DNA of 63,997 nt from Sporosarcina sp. P34 (GCF_002743375.1 NZ_PDZC01000015.1:1-63997); one strand, 5' to 3'; shown: positions 46,946-55,310, counted from the stretch's first letter. Program-made: numbers and translations. Notes: generated by a model not told the origin, from the sequence alone.

Positions 46946-48121
46946 TTAAAATTGGTATTCATAACATACTTGATACAAGTCCGCGATGGTTTCTTGTGAA
47001 GGTGTTTTAGGATTATTGCCGGGACTTCCGCTATCGATTGCATCTTTCGACATTTTAGTGAGAGCGCTTACAAATTCTTCGCGAGGTATTCCCCATTTTT
47101 CGAGATTCGGGATATCTAATGATTTGCATAAGTTTTTAACGGATTGTACTGCGATGTCTGCAGCCTCTTCATTGGATAATTCTAATGCTTCGGAAGAGAA
47201 GATTCGACCGATATCAGCCAGTCTATTAATACATGAATCTTTGCTATATTCCAGTATGGCAGGCAATAGCATCGCATTCGAGAAACCGTGCGGTACGTCA
47301 AATAGAGCACCAATAGGTCGAGACATGCCATGGACTAAACAGACAGATGCATTGGAAAAGGCACTTCCGGCTTGGAGGGCAGCGAGTGACATGCCTTCTC
47401 GCGCTTCAATATTTTGACCGTCTGTGAATGCTGCCTGCAAGTTCTTTGAAATTAACTGGATTGCCGACAAAGCCATCATATCTGTCATCGGATGAGACTT
47501 TTTGGATATGTAGGCTTCGATTGCATGACTCAGTGCGTCTACACCCGTCGCAGCTGTAACCTTTTGAGGAGATGAGAGAGTCAGCAAGGGATCAACGATG
47601 GCTATATTCGGCATGAAAGCAGGTTGTTTAATCATCATCTTGACAGTCGTTGTCGAATTGGTGATCACTGTTACGTCAGTTGCTTCTGAACCGGTTCCTG
47701 CAGTAGTCGGAATGGCGATATGAGGTACGGGTGTGATGTGCGCAATTTTCTTCATGCCTACGTATTCTGCAATGTTTCCACCGTTAGTCGCAACGACTGC
47801 AACCGCTTTAGCTGTATCGATACAGCTTCCGCCGCCTAATGAAATGATCAAGTCGCAATTTTCGTCTTGATACAATTGCAATGCCTCTTCTACGTATTGA
47901 TCATTTGGTTCAGAGGCTACACCGAGAAATACGGTACTCTTAACGGAATGTTCCGATAATTTATCTTGGCAATTGGCAACGTAACCGAGCGTCTGCATAA
48001 TTTGATCACTGATGATCAAGGCTTTTTTACCGAGAACTACTGCTCTTTCACCGACCTGTTCAAAAGCATGTTGTTGATACAGTATCGTCGACGGCATATG
48101 AAACGTTTTGCAAGATTCCAT
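46946..48121 (-). CDS. Iron-containing (type III) alcohol dehydrogenase
   Basis: 391 aa. The NAD motif is ISLGGGSCIDTAKAVA; metal ligands lie in the DALSHAIEAYISKKSHP and CLVHGMSRPIGALFDVPHGFSNA regions. The family includes 1,3-propanediol, 4-hydroxybutyrate and methanol dehydrogenases. First gene of a two-gene operon with an MmsA paralogue, next to a regulator gene of PAS/AAA/Fis type. Start after GATGAGGAGC. The upstream 120 bp holds two identical dyads that are good operator candidates. Confidence 0.88.
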   Translation of the reverse strand: MESCKTFHMPSTILYQQHAFEQVGERAVVLGKKALIISDQIMQTLGYVANCQDKLSEHSVKSTVFLGVASEPNDQYVEEALQLYQDENCDLIISLGGGSCIDTAKAVAVVATNGGNIAEYVGMKKIAHITPVPHIAIPTTAGTGSEATDVTVITNSTTTVKMMIKQPAFMPNIAIVDPLLTLSSPQKVTAATGVDALSHAIEAYISKKSHPMTDMMALSAIQLISKNLQAAFTDGQNIEAREGMSLAALQAGSAFSNASVCLVHGMSRPIGALFDVPHGFSNAMLLPAILEYSKDSCINRLADIGRIFSSEALELSNEEAADIAVQSVKNLCKSLDIPNLEKWGIPREEFVSALTKMSKDAIDSGSPGNNPKTPSQETIADLYQVCYEYQF

Positions 48122-48182
48122 TCAGTCAGCTCCTCATCTACTATTATTTGTACTAGAGTAGTGCTTTTGAAATGAGTAAAAT

Positions 48183-48245
48183 AAAAGTGTAGCGTCAAGG
48201 CTACACTTTTATCAATAAACCGAGTGTAGCACTTGCGCTACACTC
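48183..48245. promoter_or_regulatory. Two identical dyads GTGTAGC-N6-GCTACAC (operators and/or terminator)
   Basis: Dyad 1 at 48187-48206 is extended by AAAA/TTTT arms and followed by ATTTTA on the minus strand, so it can also terminate the regulator gene. Dyad 2 at 48224-48243 lies over the regulator's stop codon. Arms and the 6-bp spacer length are the same in both; centres are 37 bp apart. A Fis-type regulator is encoded next door, so binding sites for it are plausible. Confidence 0.65.
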
Positions 48246-49965
48246 AGGTCAAGATATTAAATTTTTTTAATTTTTTGTATAAAGTCGTTCTATGAATTCC
48301 AAGTAGCTCGGCAGTTTTTGACTTATTGCCTTCTGTTTTCTCCAATAAATCAAGAATCATCTTTTTTTCTTCCACGTCTTGTTTTTCTCTGACGGTTTCC
48401 AAAGTGTAAATACTTTGTTCATCTAGAATCGTTTTTGGCAAGTCTGTCACGTCAATACTAGCGGAGCCTACTACACTTATTAAGTCTTCCACCACATCGA
48501 TCAATTCTTCGATATTGCCTATCCATTGGTAATTCATCAAGCAGGAAATAGCTGACGTTGTAAAAGACTTTTCGGCTATTTTATGGGAAAAGCAGACTTC
48601 CTGCATATAATGCGACAGTAAGTACGGGATATCTTCTTTCCTGTTACGAAGTGCCGGAATAGACAGTTGCAATGGATTTAATTGAGCGTATAATTCCGAA
48701 CTGAACGCATCTCTTTCCGCTAATTCATGCAAATTCTGTGTAGAGGAAATAATGAGTTGAATGGAGAAGTCATCGGAAGCTTGTTTTAAAAATGCCAGTA
48801 GCTTCAATTGAATCGCCATGGATAACCGATCTATATCTTGCAAGTACAGTGTGCTTGGCTCTCCGGAAGCGAGAATTCCACCCTTACCGAAAAGCTGTTC
48901 CTCCACTTTTTTCGGTCCCTGTACCGCACAGTGAATGATCGTGAAAGGTTTGGAGGCGAGGGGGCTTAACTGGTGAATACTTTCTGCGAAAGCGTTTTTC
49001 CCCGTGCCTTTTTCGCCTGACAATAAAACTACGGCTTGCGTTCGTGCGGCAGTCCGAGCTTTTCTTTTTAAGTCGGATATGGCTTCACTCGTTCCGATAA
49101 TTTGATTGAGACTCGAAAAGCCGTCGGATGATAGGGGAGGAAGTTCTGTATCGTTCATGACTTTCTGCAATTGCAATCGTTCATAGATTCGGTAAATATC
49201 CGAAACCCCTTCAAAAATCAGCATTCCAATGGCTGCGACTACTTTGCCGTTCTTCCAGACAGGGATTCGATGCACGACCATGTCCTGTCCTTGTATATTT
49301 TGTAGAACGCCTCTTTCGGGCATCCCTTTTTTGACGGTTTCATGTAAATTGGTGTTTTCGATGACATCCGTCACATGTTTTCCGATTGCCTCAGATCGGG
49401 GAACACCTGTAAATTTACTATATGCATTATTGAATTCAACAATCATCCCATTTTCGTCCACGACAGCAATTCCTTCAAACGCTTTTTCAAGTATGACAGT
49501 TAAAATATCCGAAACTTTTTCATTTTGTATATAACTTTCCATTAATGCTGACAGTCCGTTGAAAATTTCCTTTTGAGTTAATAGACCAGTGAGTTCGCCT
49601 TGTTGATTTGTCACAACGAAGATCCGTGCATCGTTGGAGTCAAAAGGAAGTTCACTCAGCAATGTCTGTTCATCCACTTCCGCTATCGGCATCGGCAACA
49701 GCGTCTCAAGCAATATATGCTTGTCGTGCCCAGCCACAAATACTTCGAGTATATGATGGAGAGTCAACATGCCAATCGGTCTATGGTGCGAATCGACAAT
49801 CGGAAGAAACTCGACTTTCCATTCCTTCAGAACTTTAGCCGCTTCGAGCAAAGTTTTACCGACTTGAATGACTGTCGGGTTTTCATTCATCCAATTGGCT
49901 ACAGACATCCACTTTTTATCGCTTTCAAATTGTATGAGTGTATTAATAAATGCGTCTTTAAACAT
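48244..49965 (-). CDS. CBS-PAS-AAA-Fis regulator resembling a sigma-54 activator but lacking GAFTGA
   Basis: 573 aa. Two CBS motifs (~15-135), a PAS domain (~155-265, VDENGMIVEFNNAYSKFTG), an AAA+ domain (~295-500) and a C-terminal Fis HTH (GNKSKTAELLGIHRTTLYKKL). The AAA part has Walker A GEKGTGKN, but LFGHEKGAFTGA is shortened to LFGKGGI. Walker B is LYLQDID instead of LFLDE, and the arginine-finger stretch DLYYRL is replaced by ELYAQL. So it should not remodel sigma-54 polymerase; it more likely works as a ligand-responsive DNA-binding regulator. The neighbouring Fe-ADH/mmsA operon is the probable target. Confidence 0.85.
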   Translation of the reverse strand: MFKDAFINTLIQFESDKKWMSVANWMNENPTVIQVGKTLLEAAKVLKEWKVEFLPIVDSHHRPIGMLTLHHILEVFVAGHDKHILLETLLPMPIAEVDEQTLLSELPFDSNDARIFVVTNQQGELTGLLTQKEIFNGLSALMESYIQNEKVSDILTVILEKAFEGIAVVDENGMIVEFNNAYSKFTGVPRSEAIGKHVTDVIENTNLHETVKKGMPERGVLQNIQGQDMVVHRIPVWKNGKVVAAIGMLIFEGVSDIYRIYERLQLQKVMNDTELPPLSSDGFSSLNQIIGTSEAISDLKRKARTAARTQAVVLLSGEKGTGKNAFAESIHQLSPLASKPFTIIHCAVQGPKKVEEQLFGKGGILASGEPSTLYLQDIDRLSMAIQLKLLAFLKQASDDFSIQLIISSTQNLHELAERDAFSSELYAQLNPLQLSIPALRNRKEDIPYLLSHYMQEVCFSHKIAEKSFTTSAISCLMNYQWIGNIEELIDVVEDLISVVGSASIDVTDLPKTILDEQSIYTLETVREKQDVEEKKMILDLLEKTEGNKSKTAELLGIHRTTLYKKLKKFNILT

Positions 49966-50022
49966 GAGAGCCTCCAGAAGATATCTATTTTACTTTGTGT
50001 TGCTTTATTATAGCTCAAAAGA

Positions 50023-50438
50023 GGTACCAGGTCCCCGCACAATTCAATTCGGGAAGGTACCAGGTCCCCACACAATTCACTGGAAGGTACCAGGTCCCTA
50101 CACAATTCAAGAACAATTCGGAAAAACTTACACAAAATTCAAATAGACTTCTGTCCAACAGGGTAGTGGTTTTCTTGAAACGAAACTTCTAGTAGTGGAG
50201 TTTCGTAGGCAGTCCAGGAGTTTTGATGTATCGAGATAAGGATAAGGGGACCGGGTTGGAGAATGGTAGTTAGAAAACAGAAAGTGCATATGAGTCCTAT
50301 TTTACGTTTGAAGAATTAAATCCTTACCGCTATTTCAGTAGAGGATTTCAATTTCTATATATTTTGGGACTTGAATTGTGTGGGGACCTGGTACCGTCCC
50401 CGCCAAATTGTGTGAGAATTGTGTGGGGACCTGGTACC
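50023..50438. mobile_element. Internally deleted (MITE-like) derivative of the RAYT element
   Basis: Left end: three REP-like units (GGTACC at 50023, 50055, 50085). Right end: two reverse-complement units (50373-50395, 50405-50438). Inside, 50210-50270 matches 44703-44771 of the RAYT element (GTTTTGATGTATCGAGATAA against GTTTTGATATATCTAGATAA), and 50273-50371 matches 45285-45382 (GAAAACAGAAAGTGCAT...). The ~510 bp between these points, most of the transposase gene, is missing. It lies between the regulator gene and dapA. Confidence 0.82.
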
Positions 50439-50454
50439 AAAAAGCCTGGTACCC

Positions 50455-50506
50455 ACAAAAAAGCTGCCGCAAGTCGACCAAATGACATAGTCGTCTCGCA
50501 GCAGCT
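50455..50506 (-). terminator. Terminator of dapA
   Basis: On the minus strand AGCTGCTGCGAG pairs with CTTGCGGCAGCT and is followed by TTTTTTG. It lies just inside the edge of the deleted RAYT element. Confidence 0.85.
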
Positions 50507-50528
50507 AAAAGTATTTTCTCTATGTTAA

Positions 50529-51422
50529 TCAAAGACCGATTGCAGTTTGGTTTCGATGCGCTAGAAGTTCTTTCAACGATTCTACTTGTTCGTTAGGCAA
50601 CGCCATCATCGGCAAGCGAACGCCACCAACCGGTACGCCCAACAAGTTCAACGCAGCTTTAGTTGGAGAAGGGTTCGGTGCAGCAAACATTGCGTGCATG
50701 ATTGGCAATAGACCACGGTAGATGGTCGCGGCTTGCTTTGTATTGCCCGTTTTGAAGTGGCGCACCATTTCCGCCATTTCATTTCCTATAATGTGAGCAG
50801 AAACGGACACGATGCCTGTTCCACCGATAGCTAGTACAGGCAGTGTAGACGCGTCATCACCTGTGTAGACAAAGAAGTCATCTCCAGTATGTTCAATAAT
50901 CGCAGCTACGGCTTCTAGGTCACCACTCGCTTCTTTGACAGAAGTAATATTCGATATATTGTTAGCCAGTCGGATAATCGTTTCCGGCAACATGTTTACA
51001 GCGCTACGTCCCGGAATGTTGTACAGCATGATCGGTAGTGTAGTCGTTTGGGCAACCGTCTTGAAGTGTTGGTACAACCCTTCTTGACAAGGCTTATTAT
51101 AGTACGGGACGACGAGCATGATTCCGTCGACGCCAGCTTCTTCTGCTTGGATCGTCAAATCAATGGATTCTCTTGTGCTGTTCGTTCCTGTACCTGCAAT
51201 AACCGGGGCACGTCCTGCAACTGTTTGCACGGTGAATTTGAATAGATCCACTTTCTCTTGTGCGGTAAGAGTAGGGGATTCTCCTGTCGTACCTGCGACA
51301 ACTAGTGCGTCTGTTCCATTGGCTAGTAAGTGATTGATTAAGGTTTTTGTTGCTGGGTAATCGATGTCTCCTCTTTCATCAAACGGAGTTACCATCGCTG
51401 TCATAATTGATCCGAAATTCAT
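50529..51422 (-). CDS. dapA: 4-hydroxy-tetrahydrodipicolinate synthase
   Basis: 297 aa. Condenses pyruvate with aspartate semialdehyde, the first committed step to lysine, diaminopimelate and dipicolinate. Schiff-base lysine K163 (TSVKEASG), Y134 and R139 (MLYNIPGRS), and AGTTGESPTL near residue 45 are all present. The ATG at 51422 is preferred over one 4 codons earlier because TGTGGAG lies at proper spacing. Unlike in B. subtilis it stands alone, with its own lysine riboswitch and terminators. Confidence 0.95.
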   Translation of the reverse strand: MNFGSIMTAMVTPFDERGDIDYPATKTLINHLLANGTDALVVAGTTGESPTLTAQEKVDLFKFTVQTVAGRAPVIAGTGTNSTRESIDLTIQAEEAGVDGIMLVVPYYNKPCQEGLYQHFKTVAQTTTLPIMLYNIPGRSAVNMLPETIIRLANNISNITSVKEASGDLEAVAAIIEHTGDDFFVYTGDDASTLPVLAIGGTGIVSVSAHIIGNEMAEMVRHFKTGNTKQAATIYRGLLPIMHAMFAAPNPSPTKAALNLLGVPVGGVRLPMMALPNEQVESLKELLAHRNQTAIGL

Positions 51423-51481
51423 TATTCTCCACATCCTATCATTTTATTAAAAAACATAGAGGTGGGGGCGATATAATTGAA

Positions 51482-51516
51482 CGCAAAAAGCAACAACGAG
51501 GGCTCGCTGTTGCGTT
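51482..51516 (-). terminator. Riboswitch-controlled terminator in the dapA leader
   Basis: Minus strand CAACAGCGAG/CTCGTTGTTG stem, then CTTTTTGCG. It lies between the lysine aptamer and the dapA start, as expected of a transcription-attenuation switch. Confidence 0.85.
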
Positions 51517-51537
51517 GAAATAATGAATTATTTCTTT

Positions 51538-51712
51538 GCACGAGATAGCCCACCATACAGTTTCCCATATGACAATCCTGCACTTGTTCAGTCCAGAATC
51601 AGCTTGGAGGTCATGAGAGTCTCGCCGCTTCGGCAAATTCCCCTTTCCACAATCTTCACAGGACCTCATGATCCTCTAATTGCGTACTAATGGTTTTTGC
51701 GCCTCTATCCTT
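51538..51712 (-). promoter_or_regulatory. Lysine riboswitch (L box)
   Basis: Minus-strand landmarks appear in the canonical order: GGATAGAGGCGCAA, AGTACGCAATTAGAGGA, GGAAAGGGGAATTTGCCGAAG and the closing GCTATCTC region of P1. Lysine binding would favour the downstream terminator and shut off dapA. The rest of the gap (51713-52002) shows only a TATAAT at 51926-51931 that may be the -10 for the next, plus-strand gene. Confidence 0.9.
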
Positions 51713-52002
51713 ATTTCCGAATTATCGAAATAAGTGAAAGTTTAATTACCCCTACTGTACTTGGTATCTGAAGAAATAGCAACCTTTAGTTTTTTAGATG
51801 ATTGTTTTGTCTATCAATGACACTTCGTGCAACAATGCGTCTACAAGTGTACGGAAGTCGCCTCATTCCTTCGACAATTCATCGCCCAGTATTGTGTTAG
51901 CCACCAAAAAGTGCTATCTTATCAGTATAATAGCCTAAGAGTAAACTGGGCTTTTCTTGCTTGATTTATGCATTACATATGTTTTCTGAAAAGGGGAATT
52001 CG

Positions 52003-52593
52003 ATGAGTACTATACATGAGTCCGCGAATAACAGGCCGGAAGAGTTACAGCGTATACTAGACAAAGAATTATTACAGTTGGAGAAAATTACGATTGATGA
52101 TTTCGAAGTAGATCCTATCGAGAAGCCTGTCACGCAAGAAGATTTAAAGCAATTTCAGCAATTTACCTCGACGAGTTTCCGCTCTCTAGAAGAATTGTTT
52201 GAGAGCAATCAAGCCGTTTTGCCCGTAGACGAGGCAATCACGCGTTTGCAAGATGAAGCACAGGAAGACCGTGTTCAAATGGCTAAACGTGCAGTGCAGA
52301 TCTTTAGTTTATTTGAAGATGTACGTCAAACGGTTGATCCCGAATCGGTCGATTTGATCGCACAGTTGGATGCAGTGTTGGATCAAGCGCATTTATTACT
52401 GGAAGAAATCGGCATAACAGAGCTGCCGGTGTACGATGAGTATTTCGATGAAAGCTATATGGAAGCGGTTGGCACAATCCCCGAAGAAGAAGCGCAAGGG
52501 ATTGAGCGTTTTAAAGTGGCGGCTGTATTCCGCAGAGCCTTTTCAATCGAAGGTCAAGTCATTCAAGATGCACTAGTGAAAACGGTTTCGTAA
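52003..52593 (+). CDS. GrpE-like protein
   Basis: 196 aa from ATG 52003 (AAAAGGGGAAT upstream). It is acidic, with a long helical region (~10-120, EELQRILDKELLQLEKI...ARLQDEAQEDRVQMAKRAVQ) and a short C-terminal segment, AAVFRRAFSIEGQVIQDALVKTV, that matches the GrpE beta-domain pattern (V..V...GY...G.V.RPA.V.V). GrpE is the nucleotide exchange factor of DnaK. This is not the housekeeping GrpE: it is diverged and not next to dnaK/hrcA. It may serve another Hsp70-like protein. Confidence 0.6.
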   Translation: MSTIHESANNRPEELQRILDKELLQLEKITIDDFEVDPIEKPVTQEDLKQFQQFTSTSFRSLEELFESNQAVLPVDEAITRLQDEAQEDRVQMAKRAVQIFSLFEDVRQTVDPESVDLIAQLDAVLDQAHLLLEEIGITELPVYDEYFDESYMEAVGTIPEEEAQGIERFKVAAVFRRAFSIEGQVIQDALVKTVS

Positions 52594-52607
52594 AAGGGGG
52601 AACGTGT

Positions 52608-52673
52608 ATGACGAGCATAACAATTGATCAATGGGTGAGTCACTACGCAAGCCCGTTTAGTAGGTGGAGGTGA
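52608..52673 (+). CDS. 21-codon ORF with strong ribosome site
   Basis: ATG at 52608 with AAAAGGGGGAACG upstream, reading M-T-S-I-T-I-D-Q-W-V-S-H-Y-A and ending TGA at 52671-52673, four bases before the next start. Either a leader peptide coupling the two neighbours or the scar of a deleted gene (an Hsp70-like partner would be expected here). Confidence 0.4.
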   Translation: MTSITIDQWVSHYASPFSRWR

Positions 52674-52677
52674 TTCA

Positions 52678-53895
52678 ATGAGTTCATTCACTAACGTTCC
52701 CATGTTAGTTCAACAAATGCAACAAGAAATACGACAGAAACGTTATACATTAGCGCTTGATACGATACGTGAACTGGAAAAGCTAAATGTGAGCCGCAAG
52801 CAGATTCTGTGGCATAAAGCATTGCTTGAGAGCAAGGTCGGAAATTTGCATGTGGCATTGGCCTACTTGAAGGAACTAGATAGCGATGAGCTACATGCCG
52901 TCAAGTTACAACAAACGATTACCGACAATTGGGATACGTACACGCAGATCATCGCTAAATATAACGATGCAGTATCGGAAATTCAGCTAGGATTTGGCGA
53001 AAAAGCATTACATATCATAGATCACGCGATGCAACTAGAAGGAAAATTGCCCATCCCGATTGAATTATATCGTATGAAAACGATCTTGTTGGCACGTTAT
53101 GAAAGCGGCATATTATCTCGCTATACGGCGGGGTTACCTTTGTATGCGCTCGATGATTCGACAATTAAACGTGTCGTGGCGGCAGAGCCTCCGCGTCCAG
53201 ATATCCCACGCCCGGTTCCAAAGCCTAAGCGAAAGCGCAAGCTGAAAAAAGAGGCGGTAGTATTCCTTGCTAGTGTTGCGACCGTCCTCTTGGTATCCGT
53301 CGTCTGGCTACTAGCCAATCTCCTAGCACAGCCTGAAACCGCTACGGAGTCGCCAACTCCAGCACCGGTGAAAAAGCCCGTTATGACGGAGACTGTGCCG
53401 AAGAAAGACAAGCCGGTTGAAAAGGTAGTCACAAAACCTAAAGAGGAAGCCACGCTTGAATTCGTTTCAAATGAAGCGGCGAAAACATATTATAATGAAG
53501 GCTACAGGCAATTTTTAAAAGAAGACTTCCCAGCAGCTGTTGCGTACTTTGAATATGCTGTGCGTACGGAAGAAAGTGATTACTTCACAGATGATGCCTC
53601 GTACTTCCTAGCTTCAAGTTATTTGCGCGAGCAGAAATATGAAGATGTAGTGGAAATCGCGAAAGCTTTCCATAAAGAACAAGACGTGAATTATCTGGAA
53701 TCACCTTATCGAGAAGGCATCCGTCTTCAAGAAAGCCGCGCTTTGTGGCAGCTAGGTAAGGAGACTCAAGCCGTGTCGATTCTGGATGAATTGATTCATA
53801 AGTCGAATGAAGATTGGGTGACGTATGAAGCGAGGGCTATGAAGAAGTTGGTAGTGGATGGTGAGAGTGGAGAGGACGACGAGGCCGCTAGCTGA
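52678..53895 (+). CDS. Membrane-anchored TPR protein
   Basis: 405 aa. A cytoplasmic N-terminal helical part (1-~190) contains TPR-like pairs (RYTLALDTIRELEKLNVSRKQILWHKALLESKVGNLHVALAYLKEL). A basic stretch KPKRKRKLKK and one membrane helix (VVFLASVATVLLVSVVWLLA, ~199-218) lead to a Pro/Glu/Lys linker. An outer domain of TPRs (~270-395, KTYYNEGYRQFLKEDFPAAVAYFEYA, YFLASSYLREQKYEDVVEIA) follows. Start after GGTGGAGGTG. Operon with the GrpE-like gene. It probably works as a scaffold across the membrane; function unknown. Confidence 0.7.
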   Translation: MSSFTNVPMLVQQMQQEIRQKRYTLALDTIRELEKLNVSRKQILWHKALLESKVGNLHVALAYLKELDSDELHAVKLQQTITDNWDTYTQIIAKYNDAVSEIQLGFGEKALHIIDHAMQLEGKLPIPIELYRMKTILLARYESGILSRYTAGLPLYALDDSTIKRVVAAEPPRPDIPRPVPKPKRKRKLKKEAVVFLASVATVLLVSVVWLLANLLAQPETATESPTPAPVKKPVMTETVPKKDKPVEKVVTKPKEEATLEFVSNEAAKTYYNEGYRQFLKEDFPAAVAYFEYAVRTEESDYFTDDASYFLASSYLREQKYEDVVEIAKAFHKEQDVNYLESPYREGIRLQESRALWQLGKETQAVSILDELIHKSNEDWVTYEARAMKKLVVDGESGEDDEAAS

Positions 53896-53920
53896 GTTGG
53901 CTTTGGGTTGGGGGATTGAG

Positions 53921-54180
53921 TGTGAATACCGCGCTATTGTGTGTACGCACCGCGCAATTGTGCGTATACACCGCGCCAAAGTCAGGGCGGACCGCGCCAT
54001 TGTGTGTTCACACCGCGCAAAAGTCGGAGCAGACCGCGCTATTGTGCGTCTACACCGCGCCATTGTGTGTTCAGACCGCGCGAAAGTTAGGGCGGACCGC
54101 GCAATTGCGCGTCCATACCGCGCCATTGTGCATCCGAACTGCGCAATTTCCACGCCAAACCGCGCCAACCCACCTAAACC
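53921..54180. repeat. Twelve-unit array of 21-bp ACCGCGC(C/T/A)ATTGTG repeats
   Basis: From 53921 ACCGCGC recurs every 21 bp with no phase slip for about 12 units; odd positions vary between ATTGTG and AAAGTC. It begins 26 bp behind a stop codon and ends before a terminator. Both strands stay open, giving 7-residue repeats (CVRTAQL, CVHTAPL), which I treat as artefacts. Confidence 0.9.
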
Positions 54181-54189
54181 ACAAAAAAA

Positions 54190-54235
54190 CAGGAGCAATC
54201 CACGAAGTCAACTGACTTCGCGGATTGCTCCTTCT
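54190..54235. terminator. Bidirectional terminator between convergent genes
   Basis: AGGAGCAATCC...GAAGTCA/TGACTTC...GGATTGCTCCTT, a long stem with A-tract on the left and TTCTG on the right. Confidence 0.85.
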
Positions 54236-54236
54236 G

Positions 54237-55310
54237 TTATTCCAGTGATTGAATCAATTCAATATTATGTTTCTCCCACTTGGTCATCTTTCCGTCAAAA
54301 GACGGGTTCGGTTCGTACCAAGACTGTGAGCCAAAGTAGTTTTGCAGTTCTTTAGATTTGAATACATAGCCGTGCCGTGCATAGATTTCATTGCGGGCTA
54401 GACGCAATTCCTCTTTTGACAGTCCTTTTAGATCGGATGTATCGAGGAACACGTCACCGCTATACGAGATGATGAACTGGTCGTTGGACTCGTTAGCTGG
54501 AACTTCTTTAATTACTTCTTTGACAATAACGGTTTCGACAGGTTCTTCCTTCACGACGTCGTTTTGTACAACTGGCAAATCATTGTCGGTTTCCACGTTG
54601 GTTGCGATGGCCAATTCTTTGATGGAATCAAAAGCGAGATGAACCGATTGCTTTGCGCCGAATACGTTCGCTTGAATTTCTTCACGTACGCTTTCGTCCT
54701 GTAAAGTTGTGGTCATTTTGATAGGATAAATTCCTGCCATATACGGGCCAAATTCCGCTTGTTCATTACTTTTTTTAATATAGCCTATCTCTGTATCGTG
54801 GATCGATAGTACGGTTTCCTCCCCGATAGATTTCACTTTGAGAATATAGCCCGCCGGATTAATCGTATAGTGGGGGAAGAGGCCGAAACGCTTTCCTGTT
54901 ACATGCATTGAGAACATGCCTTCGTCGGTCTTTTCTTTTAAATTGGTTTCTATTACTTGAACGATAGAAGGATTTTTCTCAACCAACGTAAGTAATGCTC
55001 CGATACTTTCTGCGTTAATTGAAATACGACTATCTTTCGGCACAATCAATTCATGCAATGCGTCTTGATCTTGCTCGATCAGCGCTGAAATGAAGTGCTC
55101 TGTTGTTGCCTTTCGACCGTATTTCGTTTCCATAGCGTAATAGCTCGAAATCGCGGCTAGCACAATAACTAGTAATACAATCGGATACAATGGGGTTTTC
55201 AGTAACGACCGTTTTTTATTCAAATTACGTGATACGAGAAACGTTTTGCAGTTTGTACAGTACTCTTGCTGGTTTCTATTCAATTCATTACATATCGGAC
55301 ATTTTTTCAT
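54237..55310 (-). CDS. Zinc-ribbon membrane protein with YARHG domain (TcaA/YvbJ-like)
   Basis: 357 aa. An N-terminal zinc ribbon (CPICNELNRNQQEYCTNC), one membrane helix (~40-60, YPIVLLVIVLAAISSYYA), and an extracytoplasmic domain (~65-230) resembling TcaA-type proteins. A Val/Glu linker leads to a C-terminal YARHG domain (LRLARNEIYARHGYVFKSKELQNYF) ending in a short W-rich tail. TcaA-like proteins affect cell-wall stress and glycopeptide response; the role of YARHG is unknown. Start after AGGAGAATTC. It lies alone, divergent from the protease gene. Confidence 0.8.
   Translation of the reverse strand: MKKCPICNELNRNQQEYCTNCKTFLVSRNLNKKRSLLKTPLYPIVLLVIVLAAISSYYAMETKYGRKATTEHFISALIEQDQDALHELIVPKDSRISINAESIGALLTLVEKNPSIVQVIETNLKEKTDEGMFSMHVTGKRFGLFPHYTINPAGYILKVKSIGEETVLSIHDTEIGYIKKSNEQAEFGPYMAGIYPIKMTTTLQDESVREEIQANVFGAKQSVHLAFDSIKELAIATNVETDNDLPVVQNDVVKEEPVETVIVKEVIKEVPANESNDQFIISYSGDVFLDTSDLKGLSKEELRLARNEIYARHGYVFKSKELQNYFGSQSWYEPNPSFDGKMTKWEKHNIELIQSLE

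Noticed and set aside
46986..47417. 143-codon plus-strand frame within the Fe-ADH gene
   Set aside because: Antisense shadow of a well-conserved enzyme gene with no start signals.
53916..54355. Open frames on both strands coding for Cys/Arg/Thr heptad proteins
   Set aside because: They follow only from a 21-bp (7-codon) repeat without stops, have no ribosome sites, and run into a terminator or the neighbouring gene.
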